64,000 nt of DNA from Sulfurimonas sp. UBA2011 (GTDB lineage Bacteria; Campylobacterota; Campylobacteria; Campylobacterales; Sulfurimonadaceae): NCBI GenBank assembly GCA_002335055.1, contig DDCH01000014.1, forward strand, positions 1 through 64,000. The letters run 5' to 3'. Positions 8,487 to 16,180 of the stretch are shown piece by piece. Position 1 is the stretch's first letter, and each line of letters opens with the position of its first letter. The notes under the pieces are model-generated. The model did not search any database, was not told the DNA's origin, and saw only the letters and a list, made by a program, of their open reading frames with translations. The position numbers and the translations under genes were made by a program.

Positions 8487-9538
8487 AACCTCAGTTCTTT
8501 ATAGCAGCACTTTTTGTAATATCTTTGTATGCAATGTATTATCTTTATTCTCCATTTTTACTAGTTATCCTTATCGCCGGACTTTTAGCAATTTCTACTT
8601 CAAGTATTCAATGTTTTTTAGAACATTATTTAAAGAATAAACTTGTTTCTGCCTTAGTCTCTAGTCTTCTTTTAGCAGTACTCTTTTTTGCTCCTCTTGG
8701 TTACTTTTTGACTACTTTAACAATAGAACTTAATAATCTCTCTTCTGAGACATTAAATCAAGTTGTCTCTAGTATCAGGGCTTTTGTAGATAAACCACCT
8801 TCATATTTACTATTTTTAAAACCTTATCTGCTTGAGAGTGTAAAAGTCTTAGATATAAATTCACTGACTTCAAATGCACTTAGTATTGCAGGTTATGTTG
8901 GTGCTTTTAGTGCAGTTTTTTTGAAAAATGCATTTCTGGTCATAATTTTTTACTTTTTCGCACTTTACAATGGTGCTGTAATGGTTGATTTTTTAAAAAG
9001 AATTGTGCAGATGTCAGTAGAAGAGAGTACGCTTTTAGCCCGAGAACTTTCAGATGTAATGAGTGTAGTTTTTTACTCGATTATTACTACTGCAATGTTT
9101 GAGGGTATACTCTTTGGAGCAGCTATCTCATATATGGGCTATAACGGTTTACTCTTTGGCATCATGTATGGTTTTGCTTCTTTGATTCCTGTTGTAGGTG
9201 GAATTTTAATGTGGTTACCATTTATGGCATATGAGTTTTCAGTAGGAAATAGTGTCAATGCTGTTTTTATCGCTTTATATTCTATAGTAGTTATTTCTAT
9301 AGTTGCAGATACTTTTGTCAAACCAATCATCATAAGAGAGATAAATCAATGTCTTTTAAATGAAGGTGATACTAAAATGAATGAGTTAGTGATTTTCTTT
9401 GCTATTATCGCTGGACTGAGTACTTTTGGTTTTTGGGGAATGATAGTGGGGCCTGCAATTACTGCCTTTTTCTTTACTATACTTAAACTATTTGAAGCAA
9501 GAAGTAAAGAGTGTTTAGATAAAAATCAAAATAACTAG
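8483..9538 (+). CDS. PerM/AI-2E-type inner-membrane permease
   Basis: A 351-residue polytopic membrane protein of the AI-2E transporter (PerM/YdiK) family, predicted to have about eight membrane helices in the usual layout: two near the N-terminus, a central hydrophilic stretch (about residues 80-140), then a helical bundle. The glycine/proline-rich segment near GFASLIPVVGGILMWLP is the best family marker. The substrate is unknown for most members. It starts at a TTG overlapping the ruvB stop, implying coupling. It converges with the lipid A acyltransferase gene and overlaps its 3' end by four bases. Confidence 0.82.
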   Translation: MKPQFFIAALFVISLYAMYYLYSPFLLVILIAGLLAISTSSIQCFLEHYLKNKLVSALVSSLLLAVLFFAPLGYFLTTLTIELNNLSSETLNQVVSSIRAFVDKPPSYLLFLKPYLLESVKVLDINSLTSNALSIAGYVGAFSAVFLKNAFLVIIFYFFALYNGAVMVDFLKRIVQMSVEESTLLARELSDVMSVVFYSIITTAMFEGILFGAAISYMGYNGLLFGIMYGFASLIPVVGGILMWLPFMAYEFSVGNSVNAVFIALYSIVVISIVADTFVKPIIIREINQCLLNEGDTKMNELVIFFAIIAGLSTFGFWGMIVGPAITAFFFTILKLFEARSKECLDKNQNN

Positions 9539-10416
9539 TTGTAAATTTCTGGATGGTCGTTTTTAAAACGTCTATGTAGCCAAAACCAAAACTTAGGTTC
9601 TCTTCTTATAAGATCTTGTAACCAGTCAGCTTGAAGCTGTGTGGCTTTGAGTATATCTGCTTCTTCGTCATCTGTATGCTCAACTGGTATCTCATCAAAC
9701 AGCATCAGTGTATAGTTATCTTCATCGTCTGTTCTGATAGTAACGGGAATAACAGCCGCATTGAATTTTCGTGCTAAATATGCAGGTGTATAGGTTTGAC
9801 GAAGAGGTTTACCAAAGAAGTCTATCATGATTCCTTCTTTTGGATTTATATTTGTATCTATTAAAATTCCACTTGCTTTTTTGGCTCGAATAAGTTTTAT
9901 AAGGGCTTTAGCTACGCGAGTTTTTTCTAAGTTTGTATTACCAAATCTTGCACGTCCTTGGAGTAACCACTCCTCATACACTTCATTTTTCATCTTTTTA
10001 TAGACTCCAGCCACAGGTTCTACAAAAGCACCAAGAGAAGCACCACCAAACTCCCAAGAAGAGTAGTGTGTAGTTATATATATGACAGCACGTCCCTCAT
10101 CATGTACTTTGTTAACTACCTCTGCATTTTCAACTGTTATGATACTTTTTAGCTCATTCAGAGACATATTTCTAAGTTCCATAATATGTAAAAAGTTAAA
10201 GATGAGGTTTTTAAAACTATAACGAACTATTTCCTCTATCTCTTCTTCACTTTTAGTATTACCAAAGACAAAATGAATATTTACTCGTGCAATATTTCTG
10301 TATTTTTTCGAGATATGGTAAGCAAAAGTTGCTATAGAAGAAAAAAAAGCTTTTCTAAAACTCTTAGGCAACAACATCAATATCTTTTCTAAAATTAGTA
10401 GTAGTTTATAACCCAT
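9535..10416 (-). CDS. Lipid A biosynthesis acyltransferase (HtrB/LpxL-type)
   Basis: Inner-membrane enzyme that adds a secondary acyl chain to Kdo-lipid A. The 293-residue product begins with a hydrophobic anchor and carries the HX4E catalytic signature (THYSSWEFG) and downstream segments typical of the family. I place the start at the ATG at 10416, preceded by AAGGA at good distance; the frame stays open to 10452 but without a ribosome site. It overlaps the 3' end of waaC by 11 bases, so the two envelope genes are coupled. Whether it is LpxL- or LpxM-like cannot be decided here. Confidence 0.88.
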   Translation of the reverse strand: MGYKLLLILEKILMLLPKSFRKAFFSSIATFAYHISKKYRNIARVNIHFVFGNTKSEEEIEEIVRYSFKNLIFNFLHIMELRNMSLNELKSIITVENAEVVNKVHDEGRAVIYITTHYSSWEFGGASLGAFVEPVAGVYKKMKNEVYEEWLLQGRARFGNTNLEKTRVAKALIKLIRAKKASGILIDTNINPKEGIMIDFFGKPLRQTYTPAYLARKFNAAVIPVTIRTDDEDNYTLMLFDEIPVEHTDDEEADILKATQLQADWLQDLIRREPKFWFWLHRRFKNDHPEIYN

Positions 10417-11407
10417 ATAAAAGTTCCTTGGCTGTGTTGATGATATTCTCACTACTTATCTCTTTTATAGAGTAGTCATTTTTATTTATTTTTAAAATAT
10501 TTACATCTGATGGCGATTTAAGACCTATGTTTTTTGGTGTTTCATAAATCATACGAGTTGTTGTTGGACCAAGTAAAGTAATAGAAGCTATATTTTGTGC
10601 CCATGCTATATGTGTAGGACCTGTATCATTACCGATAAGTAAATCCATAGATGAGATGTACGATACAAGTTCTGTAAGTTCTAAAGAGGGTGCAAGTGTG
10701 GCATAAATACTGTTCTTCACTATCCACTGTGCACTTTCTTTTTCTTCTTGACTTCCCCAAATGATGTAAGCATTTTCTTTAAGTGCATTACATAAGTTAA
10801 CTATCAACTCTTTAGGATATATTTTTGATTGCCAGGATGCACCTATTACAAAAGCGACATTCTTTTTTTCATGTGAGAGTGTATACTCTGTATCGATTGA
10901 GAAAACTGGCTTTTTATTAAGTAGCATCTCATCACTTATCTCAAAATCCAAAGCATCTGAAACTATAAAAGCATTGCGTTTTACGACATTACTCTCATAC
11001 GATATATGTGAAGTAGACTTATAAAAAAGAGTTGCTAAAGATTCTCTTGTTGAAGACTTATCAAAACCATGTGTACTTTTACCAACTATACGAGAAATAA
11101 CTGCTGATTTGATCAAACCCTGCATATCTATGATAATGTCAAAGTTCCCCAGTTTTTGTATCTTTTTTATACTTGTAGTTAAGAGTTTTAGGCTTTTTTC
11201 TTTTTTAGCTTTTTTGAGATTGATAGTATGAACGGATGTAAGCTGGGGGAGAAGGCTTAACAGAGGTGCAAATACTTCTTCTGTTATCCATTCTATTTTT
11301 GCATTTTGATAGTTTTTAGTGATAAACTGCAAAACTACAGCACTGTTGATTATATCTCCCAGTGCAGAGAGGCGTACTATCGCAATTTTTTTAATATCTT
11401 TATTCAT
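10406..11407 (-). CDS. waaC: Lipopolysaccharide heptosyltransferase I
   Basis: Adds the first heptose to the Kdo of the LPS inner core, at the cytoplasmic face. The 333-residue GT9-family protein starts with IAIVRLSALGDIINS, typical of heptosyltransferases, and carries DTGPTHIAWA in the nucleotide-sugar half near residue 260. It lies upstream of, and overlaps, the lipid A acyltransferase gene, an arrangement common in this phylum. The I versus II assignment rests on overall resemblance and gene order. Confidence 0.88.
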   Translation of the reverse strand: MNKDIKKIAIVRLSALGDIINSAVVLQFITKNYQNAKIEWITEEVFAPLLSLLPQLTSVHTINLKKAKKEKSLKLLTTSIKKIQKLGNFDIIIDMQGLIKSAVISRIVGKSTHGFDKSSTRESLATLFYKSTSHISYESNVVKRNAFIVSDALDFEISDEMLLNKKPVFSIDTEYTLSHEKKNVAFVIGASWQSKIYPKELIVNLCNALKENAYIIWGSQEEKESAQWIVKNSIYATLAPSLELTELVSYISSMDLLIGNDTGPTHIAWAQNIASITLLGPTTTRMIYETPKNIGLKSPSDVNILKINKNDYSIKEISSENIINTAKELLYGL

Positions 11408-11421
11408 TAATGTAATTATAT

Positions 11422-12264
11422 CTAAGAAGTATAAATTAACTTCTCACTTACTTTATTTCCTTCTATCTCAACATAACGCATAGGGTACATATCAAGGTCA
11501 AGTGGTCTTACAAAACCACGAGTTACTACCATTTTTGTATGGTCTAAGTCTTTTACTGAGTCTATATGTTTGTGACCTGAGAGAGTAAGAATTAGGTTGT
11601 GATATCTAAAGAGTCTATTTTGTACTTCTTTTGTATTGTTTAAAACATATTTATGGATATCTTTTTCTTCAGTTCCACCCCAATAGTTTGTATATGGGTG
11701 GTGATTTAAAACAACTGTAGGTTTTTTGTTTTGAAGTGCTTTTTCTGCAAATGCCATTGTCGCTTCAGTATAAAGTCCATTATTGGCATCTTTTATACAG
11801 CTGTCAAGACCTAAAATATTAAAACCTTTTATCTCTAAAAGCCAATCATTAGCATTTACTTGAAGATTTTTTCCATCAACAAACATTGATTTAAATTCAT
11901 TAGAATAAATACCATCTTGCGGTTTAGGGCTTGACTCTTTATTTCCGCGAACTACAAGTGCTGGGCAGTGAAGTGTCTCTATAATTTCTTTAAAAACCTC
12001 TGCATCTTTATTTCCTTTAACATTATTGTTAAAGTTGTCACCACCAAACATTACAAAATCTAAGTCTTTATAGTTTTCATTTATAAAACTTGCCATAAGT
12101 CTCATAGAATCAACACTATCACTATCACTTAAATCCATATGCGAATCAGTTATATGAATAAATTTTAGTGTTTCTTTGGCTTGTGGACTTGCTTGTCCAG
12201 CTAGAGGTAATGCACCTAATGCAAGTGCACCTTTTATAAAACCTCTTCTTGATATTTCTGACAT
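11422..12264 (-). CDS. Tat-exported metallophosphoesterase, altered metal site
   Basis: A 280-residue calcineurin-like phosphoesterase with a twin-arginine signal (SRRGFIKG, residues 5-12, followed by a hydrophobic stretch to about 24), so it is exported folded to the periplasm. The metal motifs are ITDSHMD (Asp40, His42), GGDN (74-77), NHHP (187-190) and GHKH (230-233). The usual GNH(D/E) motif reads GNKE at 107-110, so the histidine that normally stabilises the transition state is lysine. The Tat translocase genes tatB/tatC are in this same window. The substrate is unknown. It is 14 bases upstream of waaC in the same direction. Confidence 0.8.
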   Translation of the reverse strand: MSEISRRGFIKGALALGALPLAGQASPQAKETLKFIHITDSHMDLSDSDSVDSMRLMASFINENYKDLDFVMFGGDNFNNNVKGNKDAEVFKEIIETLHCPALVVRGNKESSPKPQDGIYSNEFKSMFVDGKNLQVNANDWLLEIKGFNILGLDSCIKDANNGLYTEATMAFAEKALQNKKPTVVLNHHPYTNYWGGTEEKDIHKYVLNNTKEVQNRLFRYHNLILTLSGHKHIDSVKDLDHTKMVVTRGFVRPLDLDMYPMRYVEIEGNKVSEKLIYTS

Positions 12265-12312
12265 TAATATCCTTCTATTATATGGAATAGTTTCAGTATT
12301 ATATCGGGCTAT

Positions 12313-12327
12313 AGTTAATTATTAACT
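12313..12327. promoter_or_regulatory. Perfect 7-bp inverted repeat between divergent genes
   Basis: AGTTAAT and ATTAACT flank a single T. The dyad lies between the divergent metallophosphoesterase and coiled-coil membrane protein genes, 25 bases upstream of a TATAAT box for the plus-strand gene. The position suits a repressor or activator site, but the sequence is AT-rich and could be chance. Confidence 0.3.
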
Positions 12328-12351
12328 CAATTTTGTTACACTTGTCTTATA

Positions 12352-12357
12352 TATAAT
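12352..12357 (+). promoter_or_regulatory. -10 box for the 12391-15154 gene run
   Basis: TATAAT 33 bases before the ATG at 12391. No clear -35 hexamer. The downstream genes through hisA follow with short gaps, so this may be the main promoter of that run. Confidence 0.4.
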
Positions 12358-12390
12358 ATTAGTAATATAAATTTTAAAAAGGAATTGTAT

Positions 12391-12864
12391 ATGGAGTTGA
12401 GTTTTGAGACTATTTTATTTATTATCGCTGGGGTTGTACTTGGCTGGTTCTTAAGTTTTGTAAAGTCTAGATTTGAAGTTTCAAAATATAAAAAAGAGAT
12501 TAAAGAGTATAAAGAACATTTAAATAGACAGATGAAGATAACTAATGATGGCAGTAAAGTTCAAGAAGATGAACTTAAGACATTAAAGAAAGAAAATGAA
12601 AACCTTCGTATTAGTGTACAGACCTTAGGTCAAAAACCTGGTCGTGCAGAACTTAGACTTTTAAATATTTACGATAATGCCTTAAGAAAAATGCAGATGC
12701 GAGCACCAGGCTTTTCATCAGCATGGGAAATATCACTGCAAGAAGCAGAAGCAGAGTATGAAGCAAACGAAACAGGTCTTAAGTCTATAATTAAAAGAGT
12801 CTTTAAACCAAGTCTCGCTCAAAAGACAGAGCAGACACCTAAAGAAATAAGTGATTTAGTATAA
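12391..12864 (+). CDS. Membrane-anchored coiled-coil protein of unknown function
   Basis: A 157-residue protein that I do not recognise. It has one N-terminal membrane helix (about residues 4-24, rich in Ile/Val/Gly/Leu), then a long charged coiled coil (about 30-85) and a C-terminal region with a helix around residues 95-135. The ATG at 12391 is used because AAGGA lies seven to eight bases upstream; the open frame begins two codons earlier at a TTG. It precedes a PDC-domain membrane protein by 42 bases and then his genes. The architecture suggests a structural or scaffold role at the inner membrane, which is inference only. Confidence 0.7.
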   Translation: MELSFETILFIIAGVVLGWFLSFVKSRFEVSKYKKEIKEYKEHLNRQMKITNDGSKVQEDELKTLKKENENLRISVQTLGQKPGRAELRLLNIYDNALRKMQMRAPGFSSAWEISLQEAEAEYEANETGLKSIIKRVFKPSLAQKTEQTPKEISDLV

Positions 12865-12906
12865 GTTTGATATGATTCGTTTAATTTTAATTTCAAGGAG
12901 TCAGTA

Positions 12907-13818
12907 ATGGTTGCAGCAGACATAGAACTCTTTAGTAGAGGTCGAACAAAAGCTAGAGCTTATTTTTGTTACCTTTTTTCAAAAAATATTCCAAACAGAT
13001 TACCCTCTTTAAGTGAGGAGATGATTTTACCTCGTCTCCGTAAAATTAAGGCAGATTTAGAAAACTGTGAAGGTGTATATCTCTTAAATGCTCAAGGTGT
13101 TCAAGTTACACCAACATATGCGGGTAGCAAAGAGATATCTCAAGATATAGGAAAAATTCGTGCAGACCGTGCTTACTATTACCGTGCTGTAAGAGAAGAA
13201 CGTTGTACTATTACCGATCCTTATCCATCATTAATTACAGGGAACTTAACGGTTACAGCTTCAGCACCCATCTTCTCTGAAACTGGTGAATTAAAATATG
13301 TAGCTTGTTTAGATATGCCTTTTGAGGGAGTATTAAAAATCTCTCATATGAATACACAAGATATAATGTTTGCCCGTATATTTAAATTTACATATGCTGT
13401 TTTTGCATTTTCACTGATGGCGATTGCTTTATTACTATTTACACATGCGATACAAGACTTTTTTACACAAAAAATAGGCTTGTATATATTATCAATTGAT
13501 GCGATGTTTAAAGCGACGATTTTACTCACACTTTCACTGGCCATATTTGATCTGGCTAAAACACTGATTGTAGAAGAAGTCTTAGGACAACATAAGGAAA
13601 ATAATATTTCAGGTCCTCATAAAACCATGGTGAAATTTTTAGGAAGTATTATTATTGCACTCTCAATTGAGGCATTGATGCTCGTATTTAAGTTCGCTAT
13701 TACAGACCCGAACAAACTTATGTATGCTATTTATATTATTATAGGGGTAGCTATACTCATAACGAGTTTAGCTATATATATTAAGTTTACAAATACTAAA
13801 TTTGCGAGAGAAAATTAA
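12907..13818 (+). CDS. PDC (Cache-like) sensor domain membrane protein without output domain
   Basis: A 303-residue protein with an N-terminal PDC/Cache-like ligand-binding region (about residues 45-150; the segment from GVYLLNAQGVQVTP through SAPIFSETGELKYVACLDMP shows the typical beta pattern) followed by four or five hydrophobic helices (about 153-180, 195-215, 243-265, 270-292). There is no kinase, GGDEF or methyl-accepting domain. There is also no N-terminal membrane helix before the sensor region, which is unusual because such domains normally sit outside the membrane between two helices. It is preceded by AAGGAG and its stop overlaps the hisH start. Ligand and output are unknown. Confidence 0.7.
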   Translation: MVAADIELFSRGRTKARAYFCYLFSKNIPNRLPSLSEEMILPRLRKIKADLENCEGVYLLNAQGVQVTPTYAGSKEISQDIGKIRADRAYYYRAVREERCTITDPYPSLITGNLTVTASAPIFSETGELKYVACLDMPFEGVLKISHMNTQDIMFARIFKFTYAVFAFSLMAIALLLFTHAIQDFFTQKIGLYILSIDAMFKATILLTLSLAIFDLAKTLIVEEVLGQHKENNISGPHKTMVKFLGSIIIALSIEALMLVFKFAITDPNKLMYAIYIIIGVAILITSLAIYIKFTNTKFAREN

Positions 13819-14429
13819 TGATAGGAATTGTTGACTATAAAATGGGTAACTTAGCAAGTGTGCAAAATGCTTTTAGTAAACTCGGAGAAGAGACAGTTGT
13901 TGAGAGTGACCCAAAAAAGCTTAAAGAGTATGATAAGTTAATTCTTCCTGGTGTTGGTGCTTTTGGTGATGCAATGGAGCATTTGAGAGAATATAATATG
14001 ATTGATGCAATCAAAGAATTCGCTTTAAGTAAAAAACCAATTCTTGGTATATGCCTTGGTATGCAACTGCTTTTTGATAGTAGTGAAGAGTTTGGTAATC
14101 ATAAGGGACTTGGACTGATTAAAGGTGATATAAAAGCTTTTGATGAGTCAAAATTTTCAGAACCTTTAAAAGTACCACATATGGGTTGGAATAGAATGTT
14201 TACAAATAATCATCCTCTCTTTGATGGTTTAGATGAAAATCACTATCTCTATTTTGTCCATACTTTTCATATAACAGGTGCTAATGAAAAAGATATAATT
14301 GGTGAAACAGAGTATGGCTATAAGTTTACCTCTGCTATAGCACATGAGAATATAATGGGAATACAACCACACCCAGAGAAAAGCCATGAAAATGGACTTA
14401 AAATTTTAGAAAACTTTATAAAAATATAG
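13818..14429 (+). CDS. hisH: Imidazole glycerol phosphate synthase glutaminase subunit
   Basis: Class I glutamine amidotransferase that supplies ammonia to HisF in histidine synthesis. The 203-residue protein has the nucleophile elbow GICLGMQLLF (Cys about residue 80), the oxyanion-region LPGVGAFGDAM, and the His/Glu dyad in GIQPHPEKSHE near the C-terminus. The start ATG overlaps the previous stop codon by one base. hisA follows 14 bases later, but hisF is not adjacent. Confidence 0.95.
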   Translation: MIGIVDYKMGNLASVQNAFSKLGEETVVESDPKKLKEYDKLILPGVGAFGDAMEHLREYNMIDAIKEFALSKKPILGICLGMQLLFDSSEEFGNHKGLGLIKGDIKAFDESKFSEPLKVPHMGWNRMFTNNHPLFDGLDENHYLYFVHTFHITGANEKDIIGETEYGYKFTSAIAHENIMGIQPHPEKSHENGLKILENFIKI

Positions 14430-14443
14430 GAAAATTAATAATT

Positions 14444-15154
14444 ATGACTTTATACCCAGCGATAGATTTAAAAGATGGACAGGCAGTTAGACTTACAAAA
14501 GGTCTTATGGATAGTGCAAAAGTATACTCAAAAGAGCCACATGAACTTGTGAAAAAGTTTGAAGAGATGGGTGCTGAGTGGGTACACTTAGTTGACTTAA
14601 ACGGTGCCTTTGCCGGTGAGCCTAAAAACTTGGATGCTATTATCAAGATTCGTGCAAACTGTAATGTTAAATTAGAACTTGGTGGTGGTATTCGTGATGA
14701 GGCTACAATACAAAAAATGCTAAAAATTGGAATAGATAGAATTATTTTAGGTTCCATTGCCGTTAAAAACCCTCAGTTTGTGAGAGATATGGCTGCAAAG
14801 TATCCAATAGCTGTTGGAATAGATGCAATTGACGGTTATGTGGCGGTTGAGGGTTGGGGTGAAGTAAGCGAGATGAAAGCAACGGACTTAGCTAAAGAGT
14901 TCGCAAATGCAGGAGTTGAGGCTATCATTTGTACTGATGTTGGTAAAGATGGAACACTGAGTGGTGTGAATGTAGACTTTACTTTAGATATTGCTAGGGC
15001 TTGTGGCCTAGCAACTATCGCGAGTGGTGGAGTCAAAGATGAGAGTGATATTGAGGCACTAATAGCGACAAAAGAAGTTGAAGGTGTTATCATAGGAAAG
15101 GCATACTATGAAGGTACACTCGACCTTCCTGAAATGTTTAAATTACTTAATTAA
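14444..15154 (+). CDS. hisA: ProFAR isomerase HisA
   Basis: Isomerises ProFAR to PRFAR in histidine synthesis; its product is the substrate of the HisH/HisF synthase. The 236-residue TIM barrel begins with LYPAIDLKDGQAVRL, holding the catalytic Asp8, and contains LGGGIRD and the second catalytic Asp in ICTDVGKDGTL, plus the C-terminal phosphate loop IASGGVKD. Length is normal. The region after it holds the cheY remnant and then prmA. Confidence 0.96.
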   Translation: MTLYPAIDLKDGQAVRLTKGLMDSAKVYSKEPHELVKKFEEMGAEWVHLVDLNGAFAGEPKNLDAIIKIRANCNVKLELGGGIRDEATIQKMLKIGIDRIILGSIAVKNPQFVRDMAAKYPIAVGIDAIDGYVAVEGWGEVSEMKATDLAKEFANAGVEAIICTDVGKDGTLSGVNVDFTLDIARACGLATIASGGVKDESDIEALIATKEVEGVIIGKAYYEGTLDLPEMFKLLN

Positions 15155-15224
15155 TTGTAAACAAATCAAAATTTTGATATTATTCTAATATTAAATTTGC
15201 AAATTATTTTATAAAGGATTTCAT

Positions 15225-15341
15225 TTGAAATTACTTGTTGTTGATGAGAGTTCTACAATGCATCGTATTATTAAAAATACTCTAGCTCGTTTAGGTTATA
15301 AAGATATCCTTAAGGGTGCTGTTATGGGTGTTTCTGAGTAA
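15225..15341 (+). pseudogene. cheY: cheY remnant with in-frame internal deletion, still coupled to prmA
   Basis: A 38-codon frame beginning at TTG 15225, with AAGGAT about eight bases upstream. Residues 1-28 match the N-terminus of CheY proteins of this phylum (KLLVVDESSTM, then RIIKNTLARLGY). Residues 29-38 (LKGAVMGVSE) look like the CheY C-terminus. The roughly 85 residues between, which carry the phosphorylated Asp, the Thr/Ser switch and the conserved Lys, are missing without loss of frame. The second Asp of the acidic pocket reads Glu (DE instead of DD). The TAA overlaps the prmA ATG by one base. The intact order cheY-prmA-ftsH is known from Helicobacter. It cannot work as a response regulator. 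Confidence 0.8.
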
Positions 15342-16168
15342 TGACGAAGTACTACTATCAGTTAGTAGTTAAACTCTCTTCTCACCACTCACTTTTTTCT
15401 GATTTTTTATCAGATACCCTACCTGTTGGTTTTGAAGAAACTAAGACAGGGTTTATCATAAGAAGTGAAGATGACTTAGATACAATTATCTGGGGACTAG
15501 AGCAGTTTACTGAAGCATTACAAAAAGCACTTGGAGAGTCTATTGAACTTGAGTGTGAACAAAAAAAACTCGAAAATAGCGACTGGGTGAAAACTTACCA
15601 AGAGAGTATCAAACCCTTAGCAATTGACAAGTTTTATATCTATCCTACATGGGATAAACCAAACCCTGACTTATTAAACATTGTCATTGACCCTGCTTTA
15701 GCATTTGGAACGGGACATCATCCTACAACGGCTTCTGCTTTAAGAGCAATATCAAAATATGTAACTGCAGGGGACAGAGTTTTAGATGTTGGTTGTGGAA
15801 GTGGTATCTTAGGTATGGCATGCATGAAACTAGGTGCTAGTGTTGATGCTTGTGATACTGACCCAATCTCAGTTGAAAACTCAGAAGTGAATGCTAAGCT
15901 TAATGGTTTAGTTTTTAATAAGATATGGGAAGGTTCTTCTTCATTAGTAGATAAAAAGTATAATTTTGTAGTTGCCAATATTGTTGCAGATGTTTTAACA
16001 TTTATAGCAAATGATTTGAAAAAAGCACTAGAAGATGATGCTACTTTAGTTTTATCTGGTATTTTAGATAAGTATGAAACAAAAGTGTTAAACTTCTATA
16101 AAGATTGTGAAGTGATAGAAAAAATAGCTCAAGACGAATGGGTTACTTTAATTTTAAAAAGAAAATAA
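15341..16168 (+). CDS. prmA: Ribosomal protein L11 methyltransferase
   Basis: SAM-dependent methyltransferase that trimethylates ribosomal protein L11. The product is 275 residues. The C-terminal Rossmann domain shows motif I VLDVGCGSGILGMACMKLGA (about residues 146-165), the preceding DPALAFGTGHHPTT segment typical of PrmA, and VANIVADVL. The start overlaps the stop of the cheY remnant, so its translation may depend on translation of that remnant. ftsH follows after 12 bases. Confidence 0.95.
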   Translation: MTKYYYQLVVKLSSHHSLFSDFLSDTLPVGFEETKTGFIIRSEDDLDTIIWGLEQFTEALQKALGESIELECEQKKLENSDWVKTYQESIKPLAIDKFYIYPTWDKPNPDLLNIVIDPALAFGTGHHPTTASALRAISKYVTAGDRVLDVGCGSGILGMACMKLGASVDACDTDPISVENSEVNAKLNGLVFNKIWEGSSSLVDKKYNFVVANIVADVLTFIANDLKKALEDDATLVLSGILDKYETKVLNFYKDCEVIEKIAQDEWVTLILKRK

Positions 16169-16180
16169 AAAGAGATAAAA

